From Pseudomonadota bacterium (lineage in GTDB: Bacteria > Pseudomonadota > Gammaproteobacteria > Xanthomonadales > Xanthomonadaceae), in NCBI GenBank assembly GCA_023390905.1, contig JAEWBY010000041.1:7328-71327 (forward strand): a stretch of 64,000 nt of DNA, read 5' to 3'. Position numbers and translations under genes: made by a program. Below, in pieces: positions 8,794 to 16,736 of this stretch. A model generated the notes under the pieces. It was not told where the DNA came from, searched no databases, and saw only the letters and a program-made list of their open reading frames with translations. Every line of letters starts with the position of its first letter. The stretch's first letter is position 1.

Positions 8794-10977
8794 ATGGCCA
8801 AGCCCCACGACATGCCCCCGGGCGAACCCATGCCGGCCCGCCAGGGCTACCTGCTGGCGGTCCTGGTGCTGGTCGCATCGTTGACGCTGGTGGCGGTGTA
8901 CGCGACTGGCGCAGGCACGCGCGAGCGCGCCCTGGCCGAGGCGCGGCTGGCGGCGGAGGCCGAGCAGATCGTCGCCCGCCTGCGCCAGCAGCTGCTCACC
9001 TATGAGCTGATCACCCGCGGGGGTGTTTCCCTGCTGGCCGCCATCGACCGTCCCAGCGCGCGCCAGTGGCGCAATTATGCCGATGGCCTGGAGCTGTCGC
9101 GGCGGTTCCCGGCGATGCTGGGCCTTTGCTACGCGGCGCAGATGTCGCCGGCGCAGCTGCAGGAATTCCAGCTCGAAGAGCGCGATGCCACGCGCACCCT
9201 GTTCAGCGTCGATCCGCCCGGTGCCCGCCCGCGCTACGGGCCGATCGTGCTGCTTGAACCGCAGACCCTGGCCAACGTCGAGGCGAAAGGCTTCGACATG
9301 TTGACCGAACCGGTGCAGGCAGCAGCCATGGAGGCCGCGCGCGCCAGCGCCAGCGCGCGCATCACCGCGCCGCTGACTTCGGTGCAGGACGGCGCTGGAG
9401 CGGGACTGGTGATCTATGCCCCGGTGTACCGGAACGGGATCGTGCCGACCAACCCGCAGGTGCGCGACGCGGCGCTGGCCGGCTGGGTGTGCGCGCCGTT
9501 CCGCATCGACATGTTCGTTGCCGCAGCGGTGCCGTCGGATCGCGAAGGGCTGTCGCTGCGCATCGTCGACATCGGCGAAGGCGACGATGCGACCGACGAC
9601 CAGCCGGTGTTCCCGACGGGAGAGGGCGGCTTCCCGGACGAGCGCGTCTCAGGCGTTCACCACAGCGTGGTCGAGCAGGTCTACGGCCGACGCTGGCGGC
9701 TGGACTTCCACCAGGCCGATACCGGTGGCGGCGCCGGCCTGCTGGGGCCGACCGGCACGATCCTGGTGGGGGTGCTGGCCTCGCTGCTGCTGTTCGCGCT
9801 GGCGATGATCCTGGCCCGCACCCAGTCGCGGGCCCAGCGCATCGCAGCCCGGATGACTGATTCCTTCCGGCGCAGCGAGCTGCGCTTCCGCAACGCGATC
9901 CGCTTTTCGGCGATTGGCAAGGCGCTGCTCGACCACGATGGGCGCATCATCGACGCCAACCTGTCGCTTGCCGACATCCTGCGCTCCTCGCCCGAGGAGC
10001 TGATGGGGCAGCGCCTGGATGCCCTGTTCAGTAGCGTCGACTCCGAGGCCGAAAGCCGGGTCCGCGAGGCCTCGGCCGGCGTGTATCGCGTCACCCGTGA
10101 ACTCCGCCGCGACGATGGTGATCTCCGCCACCTGCAACTGACCTTTGCCCAGGTGCCGGGCGACGAGGACCAGGACTTCGCCAGCCTGGTCCAGGTCGAG
10201 GACATCACCGGTCGACTGCGCGCGGAAGCCCAGGTGCTGGCGCTCAATCGCACCCTCGAGGCCCGGGTGGCCCATCGCACGCGCGAGCTCACGCGTGCGA
10301 ACGAAGAGCTGGAGTCCTTCGCCTACACCATCTCCCACGACCTGCGGGCGCCGCTGCGTGCGATCGACGGCTTCAGCCGCATGGTCGCCGAGCGCCACGC
10401 CGCCGCCTTCGATGATGTGGGCCAGGGTTACCTGGCGCGGGTGCGGGCGGCCACCGCGCGCATGGGTGAGCTGATCGACGCGATCCTGAAGATGTCGCGC
10501 GTGTCGCGCACCGAACTGCGGAGGGAGCCGCTCGACCTCTCGGCAATGGCGGCCGACATCGTGGCCGAGCTGGGCCAGGGCGAGCCGGACCGCCGGGTGG
10601 AGGCGGCGATCGAACCGGGGCTGCACGCATGCGGTGACAGCGCCCTGGTGCGCAATCTGCTGGGCAACCTGATCGGCAACGCCTGGAAGTTCACCCGCGA
10701 CAGCGACCCGGCCCGGATCAGCTTCCGTCGCGTGCGCGAAGGCGGCGAAGAGTGGTTCGAGGTCGCCGACAACGGCATCGGCTTCGACCAGGCCTATGCC
10801 AACAAGCTGTTCCGGCCGTTCCAGCGCCTGCATGCGGCCGACGACTTTGCGGGCGAGGGCGTGGGCCTGGCTTCGGTGAAGCGCATCATCGAGCGCCACG
10901 GCGGGACGATCAGCGGCAGGGGGCGGCCGGGCGAAGGCGCGTGCTTCAGGTTCACGCTGCCCGACGAGCCGGGCTGA
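8794..10977 (+). CDS. CHASE-PAS sensor histidine kinase
   Basis: A 727-residue membrane sensor kinase. A first transmembrane helix lies near residues 14-38. An extracytoplasmic CHASE-type ligand-binding region spans about 60-310, and a second helix about 322-345. A PAS domain follows (about 365-475), then a HisKA domain with His515 in SFAYTISHDLRAPLRAIDGF. The HATPase domain has the N box (NLIGNAWKF), VADNGIGFD and GVGLASVKRIIERHGG. The kinase half is of the phytochrome-like type. No response regulator is adjacent, so its partner is probably elsewhere. An alternative start is the ATG at 8830. It sits between ssrA and smpB; no link to ribosome rescue is implied by its domains. Confidence 0.87.
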   Translation: MAKPHDMPPGEPMPARQGYLLAVLVLVASLTLVAVYATGAGTRERALAEARLAAEAEQIVARLRQQLLTYELITRGGVSLLAAIDRPSARQWRNYADGLELSRRFPAMLGLCYAAQMSPAQLQEFQLEERDATRTLFSVDPPGARPRYGPIVLLEPQTLANVEAKGFDMLTEPVQAAAMEAARASASARITAPLTSVQDGAGAGLVIYAPVYRNGIVPTNPQVRDAALAGWVCAPFRIDMFVAAAVPSDREGLSLRIVDIGEGDDATDDQPVFPTGEGGFPDERVSGVHHSVVEQVYGRRWRLDFHQADTGGGAGLLGPTGTILVGVLASLLLFALAMILARTQSRAQRIAARMTDSFRRSELRFRNAIRFSAIGKALLDHDGRIIDANLSLADILRSSPEELMGQRLDALFSSVDSEAESRVREASAGVYRVTRELRRDDGDLRHLQLTFAQVPGDEDQDFASLVQVEDITGRLRAEAQVLALNRTLEARVAHRTRELTRANEELESFAYTISHDLRAPLRAIDGFSRMVAERHAAAFDDVGQGYLARVRAATARMGELIDAILKMSRVSRTELRREPLDLSAMAADIVAELGQGEPDRRVEAAIEPGLHACGDSALVRNLLGNLIGNAWKFTRDSDPARISFRRVREGGEEWFEVADNGIGFDQAYANKLFRPFQRLHAADDFAGEGVGLASVKRIIERHGGTISGRGRPGEGACFRFTLPDEPG

Positions 10978-10999
10978 GCGGCAGGAGGCCGGCGGCCGC

Positions 11000-11488
11000 T
11001 CAGGCGTCGCGGTTGTGCCGCCGCATCAGCCGCTGCTTGTCACGCTGCCAGTCGCGGTCCTTGGCCGCATCGCGCTTGTCGTGCGCCTGCTTGCCCTTGG
11101 CCAGGGCCAGTTCGGCCTTGACCTTGTTGCCCTTCCAGTAGAGCGAGGTCGGCACCAGCGTGTAGCCGTCGCGCTCGACCCGGCCGATCAGCCGATCGAT
11201 CTCGTGGCGGTGCAGCAGCAACTTGCGGGTGCGCCGATCATCGGCCACCACGTGGGTCGAGGCCTGGATCAACGGCGTGATCTGGGAGCCGAACAGGAAG
11301 ATCTCGCCGTTGCGGATGGTGGCGTAACTCTCGCCGATGTTCGCCCGGCCGGCGCGGATGGCCTTCAGCTCCCACCCCTGCAACGCGAGCCCGGCCTCGA
11401 AGCGATCTTCGAGGTGATACTCATGGCGGGCGCGCTTGTTCAACGCGATCGTGCCAGTTGCTTTATTCTTGTCCGGTTTCTTGCCCAT
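11000..11488 (-). CDS. smpB: SsrA-binding protein SmpB
   Basis: SmpB binds the tRNA-like domain of tmRNA and brings it to stalled ribosomes. The 162-residue protein has the family order: NKRARHEYHLEDRFEAGLALQGWELKAIR, a central barrel (ESYATIRNGEIFLFGSQITP), and a lysine/arginine-rich C-terminal tail (AKDRDWQRDKQRLMRRH) that reaches the decoding centre. The start at 11488 (MGKKPDKN) leaves only 40 bases to the divergent ratA. Its RNA partner, ssrA, is encoded 2.4 kb away in the same window. Confidence 0.96.
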   Translation of the reverse strand: MGKKPDKNKATGTIALNKRARHEYHLEDRFEAGLALQGWELKAIRAGRANIGESYATIRNGEIFLFGSQITPLIQASTHVVADDRRTRKLLLHRHEIDRLIGRVERDGYTLVPTSLYWKGNKVKAELALAKGKQAHDKRDAAKDRDWQRDKQRLMRRHNRDA

Positions 11489-11528
11489 CCGTTTATTGTC
11501 GCCGAAGGCGGAATTACAAGCGAGTCAA

Positions 11529-11957
11529 ATGCCCATCATCCGCCGCAGCGCCCTGGTCGAACACTCCGCCGGCCGCATGTTCGACCTCGTCAACGACGTC
11601 GCCGCCTATCCCCGTCGCTTCGACTGGTGCAAGGCCGCCGAGATCATCGAGAACGCCGAGCAGCGGCTGGTCGCACGGCTGGACCTGGGGCTGGGTGCAC
11701 TGCGCACCTGGTTCATCACCGAGAACACGCTGGAGCGCCCGCACCGCATCGACATGAAGCTCGTCGATGGGCCATTCCGCAAACTGCACGGGCAGTGGGA
11801 CTTCCATGCGCTGGATGAAAGCGCGTGCAAGGTCGGTCTGACGCTGGAATTCGAACCCACCAGCCGGTTGCTGCTGCCCGCGCTGTCGCTGGGGTTCCAG
11901 GGACTGGCCGATCGGATGGTCGATGATTTCGTGCGCGTGGCCGACCGCGGAGGCTGA
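11529..11957 (+). CDS. ratA: RatA / COQ10-like START-domain protein
   Basis: A 142-residue single-domain protein of the polyketide cyclase/START (COQ10) family: MPIIRRSALVEHSAGRMFDLVNDVAAYPRRFDWCK at the start, then a beta-rich core, and a long C-terminal helix (LGFQGLADRMVDDFVRVADR). In Escherichia coli RatA was described as inhibiting 70S ribosome association, while COQ10 homologues bind ubiquinone; which role applies here is not visible. The ATG at 11529 starts exactly at the conserved N-terminus. The gene order smpB / ratA-rnfH / bamE is conserved in gammaproteobacteria. Confidence 0.9.
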   Translation: MPIIRRSALVEHSAGRMFDLVNDVAAYPRRFDWCKAAEIIENAEQRLVARLDLGLGALRTWFITENTLERPHRIDMKLVDGPFRKLHGQWDFHALDESACKVGLTLEFEPTSRLLLPALSLGFQGLADRMVDDFVRVADRGG

Positions 11958-11958
11958 C

Positions 11959-12210
11959 ATGCGCGTGCAGGTCATTCGTGCGTGGCCGCACCGGCATGAG
12001 GTGGTCGAACTGGAATTGCGTGAAGGCGCGCGCGTCGGCGATGCGATCGCGGCGGCGGGATTCGCGGCGGACGCCGAGATCAGCGGCCAGGCGGTGTTCG
12101 GACAGGCCGTGAGCCTGGACGATGTACTGCGTGACGGTGACCGGGTCGAACTGCTGCGCCCGCTGGTCATCGATCCCAAGGAAGCGCGCCGCCGCCGGGC
12201 GCGCCGCTGA
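11959..12210 (+). CDS. rnfH: RnfH-family ubiquitin-like protein (RatB)
   Basis: A small 83-residue protein with a beta-grasp pattern: MRVQVIRAWPHRHEVVELEL, a central helix (ARVGDAIAAAGF), and the closing strand DRVELLRPLVIDPKEARRRRA, typical of RnfH/YfjF. The family's biochemical role is not established. The start lies one base after the ratA stop, so the two genes form one operon. Confidence 0.9.
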   Translation: MRVQVIRAWPHRHEVVELELREGARVGDAIAAAGFAADAEISGQAVFGQAVSLDDVLRDGDRVELLRPLVIDPKEARRRRARR

Positions 12211-12215
12211 AGCGG

Positions 12216-12608
12216 TCAGCGACCGCGACCGCCTTTCTTCTTGTCCTTCGGCAGATTGCCGAAACGCGCGAGGTCGCGCGAAAGCTGCAGATCATTTTCC
12301 GGGAAGTATTCGCCTTCCCAGCTTGCCAGCGTATCGCCCTGGAAATGCAGGGTGAGCGTCTTGACCTCGGTGGTGCCGCGACGGTTTGTGCGTTCGCTGG
12401 CGGCGTAATCCCAGCGCTGGGAATGGAACGGATCGGCGATCGACGGGCTGCCGATCAGCGCCTGCACCTGCTGCTTGCTCTGGCCGACCTGCAGTTGATC
12501 CACCGCCGCCTTGTCCAGCAGGTTGCCCTGGTAGATCGGCTGCTTGTAGAGAATGCCGCAACCAGCGGTGAGGGAGGCGAGGGCGGCAACCAGCAGAAGT
12601 TTGCGCAT
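12216..12608 (-). CDS. bamE: Outer membrane protein assembly lipoprotein BamE (OmlA)
   Basis: A lipoprotein of the BAM complex that inserts beta-barrel proteins into the outer membrane. The 130-residue precursor has a signal peptide with lipobox LTAGC (lipidated Cys17). The SmpA/OmlA fold follows, with the signature YQGNLLDKAAVDQLQVGQSKQQVQALIGSPSIADPF and a two-strand FQGDTLASWEGEYFP segment. The tail is very basic (KDKKKGGRGR). It is divergent from fur, an arrangement described in Xanthomonas for omlA-fur. Confidence 0.94.
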   Translation of the reverse strand: MRKLLLVAALASLTAGCGILYKQPIYQGNLLDKAAVDQLQVGQSKQQVQALIGSPSIADPFHSQRWDYAASERTNRRGTTEVKTLTLHFQGDTLASWEGEYFPENDLQLSRDLARFGNLPKDKKKGGRGR

Positions 12609-12712
12609 GTGGGACGGGTATGGGTGAGATCACGCCGATGATACACTCCCGGCGACCGCCGCAACCCAGCAACAGGCAGCCGGCGCTAAACCGGTTGTGA
12701 ATGGAGATGCCG

Positions 12713-13114
12713 ATGGAATCCCAAGATTTACGCAAGGTCGGCCTGAAGGTCACCCATCCGCGCATGCGCATCCTGGAGTTGCTGGAACAGAAGCACCAGC
12801 ACCACCTGACCGCCGAGGACATCTACCGCCAGTTGCTCGAGCACGGCGATGAAATCGGCCTGGCCACGGTCTACCGCGTGCTGACCCAGTTCGAGGCGGC
12901 GGGACTGGTCCTGAAGCACAACTTCGAAGGCGGGCAGGCGGTTTACGAACTCGATCGCGGTGGTCATCACGACCACATGGTCGACATCGACACCGGCAAG
13001 ATCATCGAATTCGAAAGTACCGAAATCGAACAATTGCAGCGCGAGATCGCCGCCAAGCACGGCTACATTCTGGAAGAGCACTCACTGGTGCTCTACGTGC
13101 GCAGGAAGCGTTGA
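12713..13114 (+). CDS. fur: Ferric uptake regulator Fur
   Basis: Iron-responsive repressor, 133 residues. The N-terminal winged helix (GLKVTHPRMRILELLEQ...LATVYRVLTQFEAAGLV) is followed by the metal-binding dimer domain with RGGHHDHMVDIDTGKIIEF. The sequence lacks the CxxC zinc motif seen in some Fur proteins. Three ATGs lie close together; I chose the third (MESQDLRKVG), because GGAG is spaced correctly before it and it matches Xanthomonas Fur. The divergent gap to bamE (104 bases) must hold both promoters. Confidence 0.95.
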   Translation: MESQDLRKVGLKVTHPRMRILELLEQKHQHHLTAEDIYRQLLEHGDEIGLATVYRVLTQFEAAGLVLKHNFEGGQAVYELDRGGHHDHMVDIDTGKIIEFESTEIEQLQREIAAKHGYILEEHSLVLYVRRKR

Positions 13115-13125
13115 AGCAGAGAGAG

Positions 13126-13198
13126 GGGAGACGGGTCCGGATTCGTAAAGCGAACCGTTGTCGCGCTGGCGACCTCGCTTTGACGAATCCCTTCTCCC
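13126..13198. repeat. Long imperfect inverted repeat between convergent fur and recN
   Basis: GGATTCGTAAAGCGA (13139-13153) pairs with TCGCTTTGACGAATCC (13175-13190) with one extra G. Outside it GGGAGA (13126-13131) pairs with TCTCCC (13193-13198), and inside it GTCGC pairs with GCGAC. The structure fills the whole gap between the two convergent genes. It has no T-run, so it may be a bidirectional barrier to transcription or a dispersed intergenic repeat. Confidence 0.65.
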
Positions 13199-13213
13199 GT
13201 ATTCCCGCTCTCC

Positions 13214-14881
13214 TCAAACCACATCCGCCAGCAATCGCTTGGCCGCGGCGTGCGCTTCCTTGCTGACTTCCACGCCGCCGAGCATGCGGGCCAGTTCTTC
13301 CTGGCGCTGTCGGGCTGACAGCAGTTCCACCGCGCTCTGGGTCATGCCTTCGACCGGCGCCTTGCTGACGCGGTAATGGGCATGGCCCTGCGCGGCGACC
13401 TGAGGCAGATGGGTGACGCACAACACTTGGCGCTGCGCGCCGAGCGCGCGCAGCTTCTTGCCGACGATATCGGCCACGGCGCCGCCGATGCCCGAATCCA
13501 CTTCGTCGAAGACCATTGTCGGTACGGTGTCCGCGCCGAGTGCCGCGACTTCGATGGCCAGCGACACGCGCGACAGTTCACCGCCGGAGGCGACCTTGCG
13601 CAGTGGACGCGGCGGCTGGCCGGCATTGGCGCCAACCAGGAATTCGACCCGTTCGCCGCCATTGGGATCCGGTCGTTCCTCGCCGTGGGGTTCGAGCTCG
13701 ATTTCAAAGCGTCCGCCGCCCATGCCGAGCTCGGCAATCAGCGCGGTGGTGCTCTTGCCCAGTTCGCGCGCGGCACGCTGGCGGCTGCGGCTCAGACGCG
13801 CGGCGGCGTCCTTCCACTGCTGCCGGGCCGCTTCGATGTCCTGGTTCAGGCCGAGCAGGCGCTCGCCCGCGCCGCGCAGTCCTTCGAGTTCGCCGGCGAT
13901 GGCATCGCGCACGCCTGCAAGCGCGTCGGGCGTGGTGCGGTGCTTGCGCGCGAGATCGTGGATGCGGGCCAGCTTGCGTTCCAGTTCCTCGAACTGCTCC
14001 GGATCGGCATCGAGGTCGTCGCGAATCTGTCCGAGCAACGCCAGCGCTTCGTCCATCTGGATGTTCGCGCTCTCCAGCAGCGCATCCACTTCGCCCAGGC
14101 GGCTTTCATGCTGGGTGAGTCGGCCGAGCTCGCCACGTGTCTGCTGCAACTGGCGCGACAGCGAGGGCGCTTCATCGCCGCCCAGCCGCGACAGCGCGTC
14201 ATCGCAGGCCTGGATCAGCGAGGCCGCGTGCGCCTGGCGGCGATGGCTGGCGACCAGGGTTTCGATCGCCGAGGCCGCCAGATCCTCGCGGGCCAGTTCG
14301 GCGAGCTGGTGCTCCAGGTAATTGATGCGATCGGAGACATCGCCCTGCCGCGAGAGTTGTTCGCGTTCCTGCAACAGCGCCGACCAGCGCCCGGCGGCAT
14401 CGGCTACCGCCTGACGTTCGGTGGCATTGCGGGCGTAGCCGTCGAGCAGCTCACGCTGGCTGGCCTTGTCCATCAGCGCCTGATGTTCGTGCTGTCCATG
14501 GATTTCGACCAGTCGCCCGGCCAGTTCGGCCAGTTGCCCCAGCGGCACGCTGCGGCCGTTGATCCAGGCGCGGGACCCCCCATCGGCGCGGATGACGCGG
14601 CGCAGCTGGCAGGCGCCGTCATCGTCCAGTTCATGCTCGCGCAACCAGTCCTGCGCGGGCGCATTGCCTTCCAGGTTGAACTCGGCCGACAGTTCCGCGC
14701 GCTCGGCGCCGTGGCGGACCACGCCACTGTCGGCGCGCAAGCCGGACAGGAAACCGAGTGCATCCACCAGCAGCGACTTGCCGGCGCCGGTTTCCCCTGA
14801 AATGACGGTCATGCCCGGACCGAATTCCAGTTCGGTGGCGCGGACGACGGCGAAATCCTTGATCGCGAGATGTCTGAGCAT
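13214..14881 (-). CDS. recN: DNA repair protein RecN
   Basis: An SMC-like ATPase that acts in recombinational repair of double-strand breaks. The 555-residue protein starts MLRHLAIKDFAVV, has Walker A GETGAGKS near residue 30, a central coiled-coil region (about 150-370), and the C-terminal signature LSRVSLAIEVA with Walker B PTMVFDEVDSGIGG. I set the start at the ATG at 14881; the longer frame upstream is not conserved-looking. No LexA-like box was seen before the start. It converges with fur. Confidence 0.94.
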   Translation of the reverse strand: MLRHLAIKDFAVVRATELEFGPGMTVISGETGAGKSLLVDALGFLSGLRADSGVVRHGAERAELSAEFNLEGNAPAQDWLREHELDDDGACQLRRVIRADGGSRAWINGRSVPLGQLAELAGRLVEIHGQHEHQALMDKASQRELLDGYARNATERQAVADAAGRWSALLQEREQLSRQGDVSDRINYLEHQLAELAREDLAASAIETLVASHRRQAHAASLIQACDDALSRLGGDEAPSLSRQLQQTRGELGRLTQHESRLGEVDALLESANIQMDEALALLGQIRDDLDADPEQFEELERKLARIHDLARKHRTTPDALAGVRDAIAGELEGLRGAGERLLGLNQDIEAARQQWKDAAARLSRSRQRAARELGKSTTALIAELGMGGGRFEIELEPHGEERPDPNGGERVEFLVGANAGQPPRPLRKVASGGELSRVSLAIEVAALGADTVPTMVFDEVDSGIGGAVADIVGKKLRALGAQRQVLCVTHLPQVAAQGHAHYRVSKAPVEGMTQSAVELLSARQRQEELARMLGGVEVSKEAHAAAKRLLADVV

Positions 14882-15013
14882 GGGCGTATTGTAAGCGGGG
14901 CCGAACGCGAGGCAGTGGGGCATCAGGCTGGCAAGGGCCGGTCGCAGCGCCTGCGATTGGCCGCCGCACTGCCGCTTGCGATGGCCGGCCACTGACGCCG
15001 ACAATCGTTGCGC

Positions 15014-16069
15014 ATGAATTCTCCCTCCGTCGACACTTCGCTGGATCCGCGTGCCCGGCAACTGTTGCGGGCGCTCATTTCCCGCTACATCCGCGATGGC
15101 GAGCCGGTCGGTTCACAGACCCTGGCGCGGCATGCCGGGCTCGACGTCAGCCCGGCCACCATCCGCAATATCCTGGCCGAGCTGGAAGAAGTCGGCCTGC
15201 TCAGTTCACCGCATACCTCCGCCGGACGCGTGCCGACTGCGCAGGGCTATCGCGTGTTCGTCGACAGCCTGGTGCAGGTGAAGGCGCTGGGCGAGGGGGA
15301 AATCAGCCGGCTGCGCTCCGAACTCGCGCCCGGCGCGGGTACGCAGGCCCTGCTGGGGAATGCATCGGAGCTGCTGTCGGCGATGACGCATTTCGTCGGT
15401 GTGGTGTCCGCGCCCAAGCGCGAGCAGTTCGCGTTCCGCTACATCGATTTCGTGCCGCTGGACGGCCGCAGGCTGATGGCGATCGTGGTGTTCGCCGACA
15501 ACGACGTGCAGAACCGGGTGATCGAACCGCGCCGCGTGTACGACCGCTCGGAGCTGGAACGCATCGCCAATTACCTCAACACGCACTTCGCCGGCCGGCC
15601 ACTTGCGGACATCCGCGCCACGCTGATCCGGGATCTGCGGCAGGCGCGCAGCGAGATGGAGAATCTGCTGGCGCAGGCGGTCGATCTGGCCGAACAGGCG
15701 CTGGAGCCGCAGGGCGATGACGTGGTGCTCGCCGGACAGACCCGGTTGATGAGCGTGCAGGATCTGTCCGATCTGGATCGCCTGCGCGAGCTGTTCGAGA
15801 CTTTCGCCCGCAAGCGCGAAGTGCTGCAACTGCTCGAGCGCACCCTGCAGGCGCCAGGCGTGCGGATCTTCATCGGCGAGGACACCGGCCTGGCGCGGCA
15901 CGACAGCGTCTCGGTGGTGACGGCGCCGTATCTTTCGGGCGGACAGGTGCTGGGCGTGCTCGGCGTGATTGGGCCGACCCGCATGGCCTATGACCGCATC
16001 ATCCCGATGGTGCAGGCGGCGGCCGATGTGCTCGGCGCCGCCTTGAATCCGGAAAGCCCGGCCCCATAG
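15014..16069 (+). CDS. hrcA: Heat-inducible transcription repressor HrcA
   Basis: Repressor of class I heat-shock genes that binds CIRCE elements. The 351-residue protein has the N-terminal winged helix (QLLRALISRYIRDGEPVGSQTL...VSPATIRNILAELEEVGLLSSPHTSAGRVPT), which is the HrcA signature, then the ligand/GAF-like domain and the C-terminal GVLGVIGPTRMAYDRIIPMV motif. It heads the hrcA-grpE-dnaK-dnaJ cluster. I found no CIRCE sequence (TTAGCACTC-N9-GAGTGCTAA) upstream of hrcA, grpE or dnaK, so its targets may lie elsewhere, for example at groESL. Confidence 0.95.
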   Translation: MNSPSVDTSLDPRARQLLRALISRYIRDGEPVGSQTLARHAGLDVSPATIRNILAELEEVGLLSSPHTSAGRVPTAQGYRVFVDSLVQVKALGEGEISRLRSELAPGAGTQALLGNASELLSAMTHFVGVVSAPKREQFAFRYIDFVPLDGRRLMAIVVFADNDVQNRVIEPRRVYDRSELERIANYLNTHFAGRPLADIRATLIRDLRQARSEMENLLAQAVDLAEQALEPQGDDVVLAGQTRLMSVQDLSDLDRLRELFETFARKREVLQLLERTLQAPGVRIFIGEDTGLARHDSVSVVTAPYLSGGQVLGVLGVIGPTRMAYDRIIPMVQAAADVLGAALNPESPAP

Positions 16070-16110
16070 CTGGGCAGGACGCGGCCGGACCCGCCGCGAC
16101 GGAAACCGAG

Positions 16111-16629
16111 ATGAACCCGAACGAACACGATTCCGAGCTGGGCCAGACGCCCGAATCGCAAGACAGCGACACCCCTCTGCACGCCGAACTGGAAACCCTG
16201 CGCAACGAGCTGGATCAGCTTCGCGCATCCTCCCTGCTGGAACGGGCGGATCTGGAAAACCAGCGCAAGCGCGTGGCCCGCGACATCGAAATGGCCCGCA
16301 AGTTCGCCAACGAGCGCCTGCTCGGCGAACTGCTGCCGGTGTTCGACAGCCTCGATGCCGGGCTGGCCGCCGCCGGCCCGGAAGCCGGCCCGCTGCGCGA
16401 TGGCCTGGAACTGACCTACAAACAGTTGCTGAAGGTAGCCAACGACAACGGCCTGACCGTGGTCGATCCGGTGGGCGCGCCCTTCAACCCGGAGCATCAC
16501 CAGGCCATCAGCCAGGCCGATGTGGCCGAGGCGGCGCCGGGCAGCGTGGTGCAGGTGTTCCAGAAGGGATACCTGCTGAACGACCGTCTCCTGCGCCCGG
16601 CGCTGGTGGTGGTCGCACGCCACGACTGA
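16111..16629 (+). CDS. grpE: Nucleotide exchange factor GrpE
   Basis: Co-chaperone that releases ADP from DnaK. The 172-residue protein has an acidic unstructured N-terminus, a long coiled-coil (about 28-85, with ERADLENQRKRVARDIEMARKFA), and the C-terminal beta domain (NPEHHQAISQ...VVQVFQKGYLLNDRLLRPALVVVA). It starts 41 bases after hrcA. Confidence 0.96.
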   Translation: MNPNEHDSELGQTPESQDSDTPLHAELETLRNELDQLRASSLLERADLENQRKRVARDIEMARKFANERLLGELLPVFDSLDAGLAAAGPEAGPLRDGLELTYKQLLKVANDNGLTVVDPVGAPFNPEHHQAISQADVAEAAPGSVVQVFQKGYLLNDRLLRPALVVVARHD

Positions 16630-16647
16630 ACCGGCCGGCGGCCGGCG

Positions 16648-16675
16648 CTTGATCCGCGCCGGCGCACCCCCACAT
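16648..16675 (+). promoter_or_regulatory. Sigma-32 (RpoH)-type heat-shock promoter of dnaK
   Basis: CTTGATC (16648-16654) and CCCCACAT (16668-16675) are separated by 13 bases, close to the sigma-32 pattern CTTGAAA-N13-CCCCATNT. The dnaK start lies 61 bases downstream. It suggests dnaK can be transcribed separately from hrcA-grpE during heat shock. Confidence 0.6.
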
Positions 16676-16736
16676 CCGACTCATCGCCGGCACAGCGCCG
16701 GCCCAGACAGACATTCATACAAGGGAGCGACCCCAC

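Noticed and set aside
8499..8831. A 110-codon ORF ending in ANDDNYALAA
   Set aside because: Only the last ten codons are translated, as the tmRNA tag; the rest is structural RNA and promoter.
14882..15013. CIRCE operator upstream of hrcA
   Set aside because: No TTAGCACTC-N9-GAGTGCTAA-like sequence was found on either strand.
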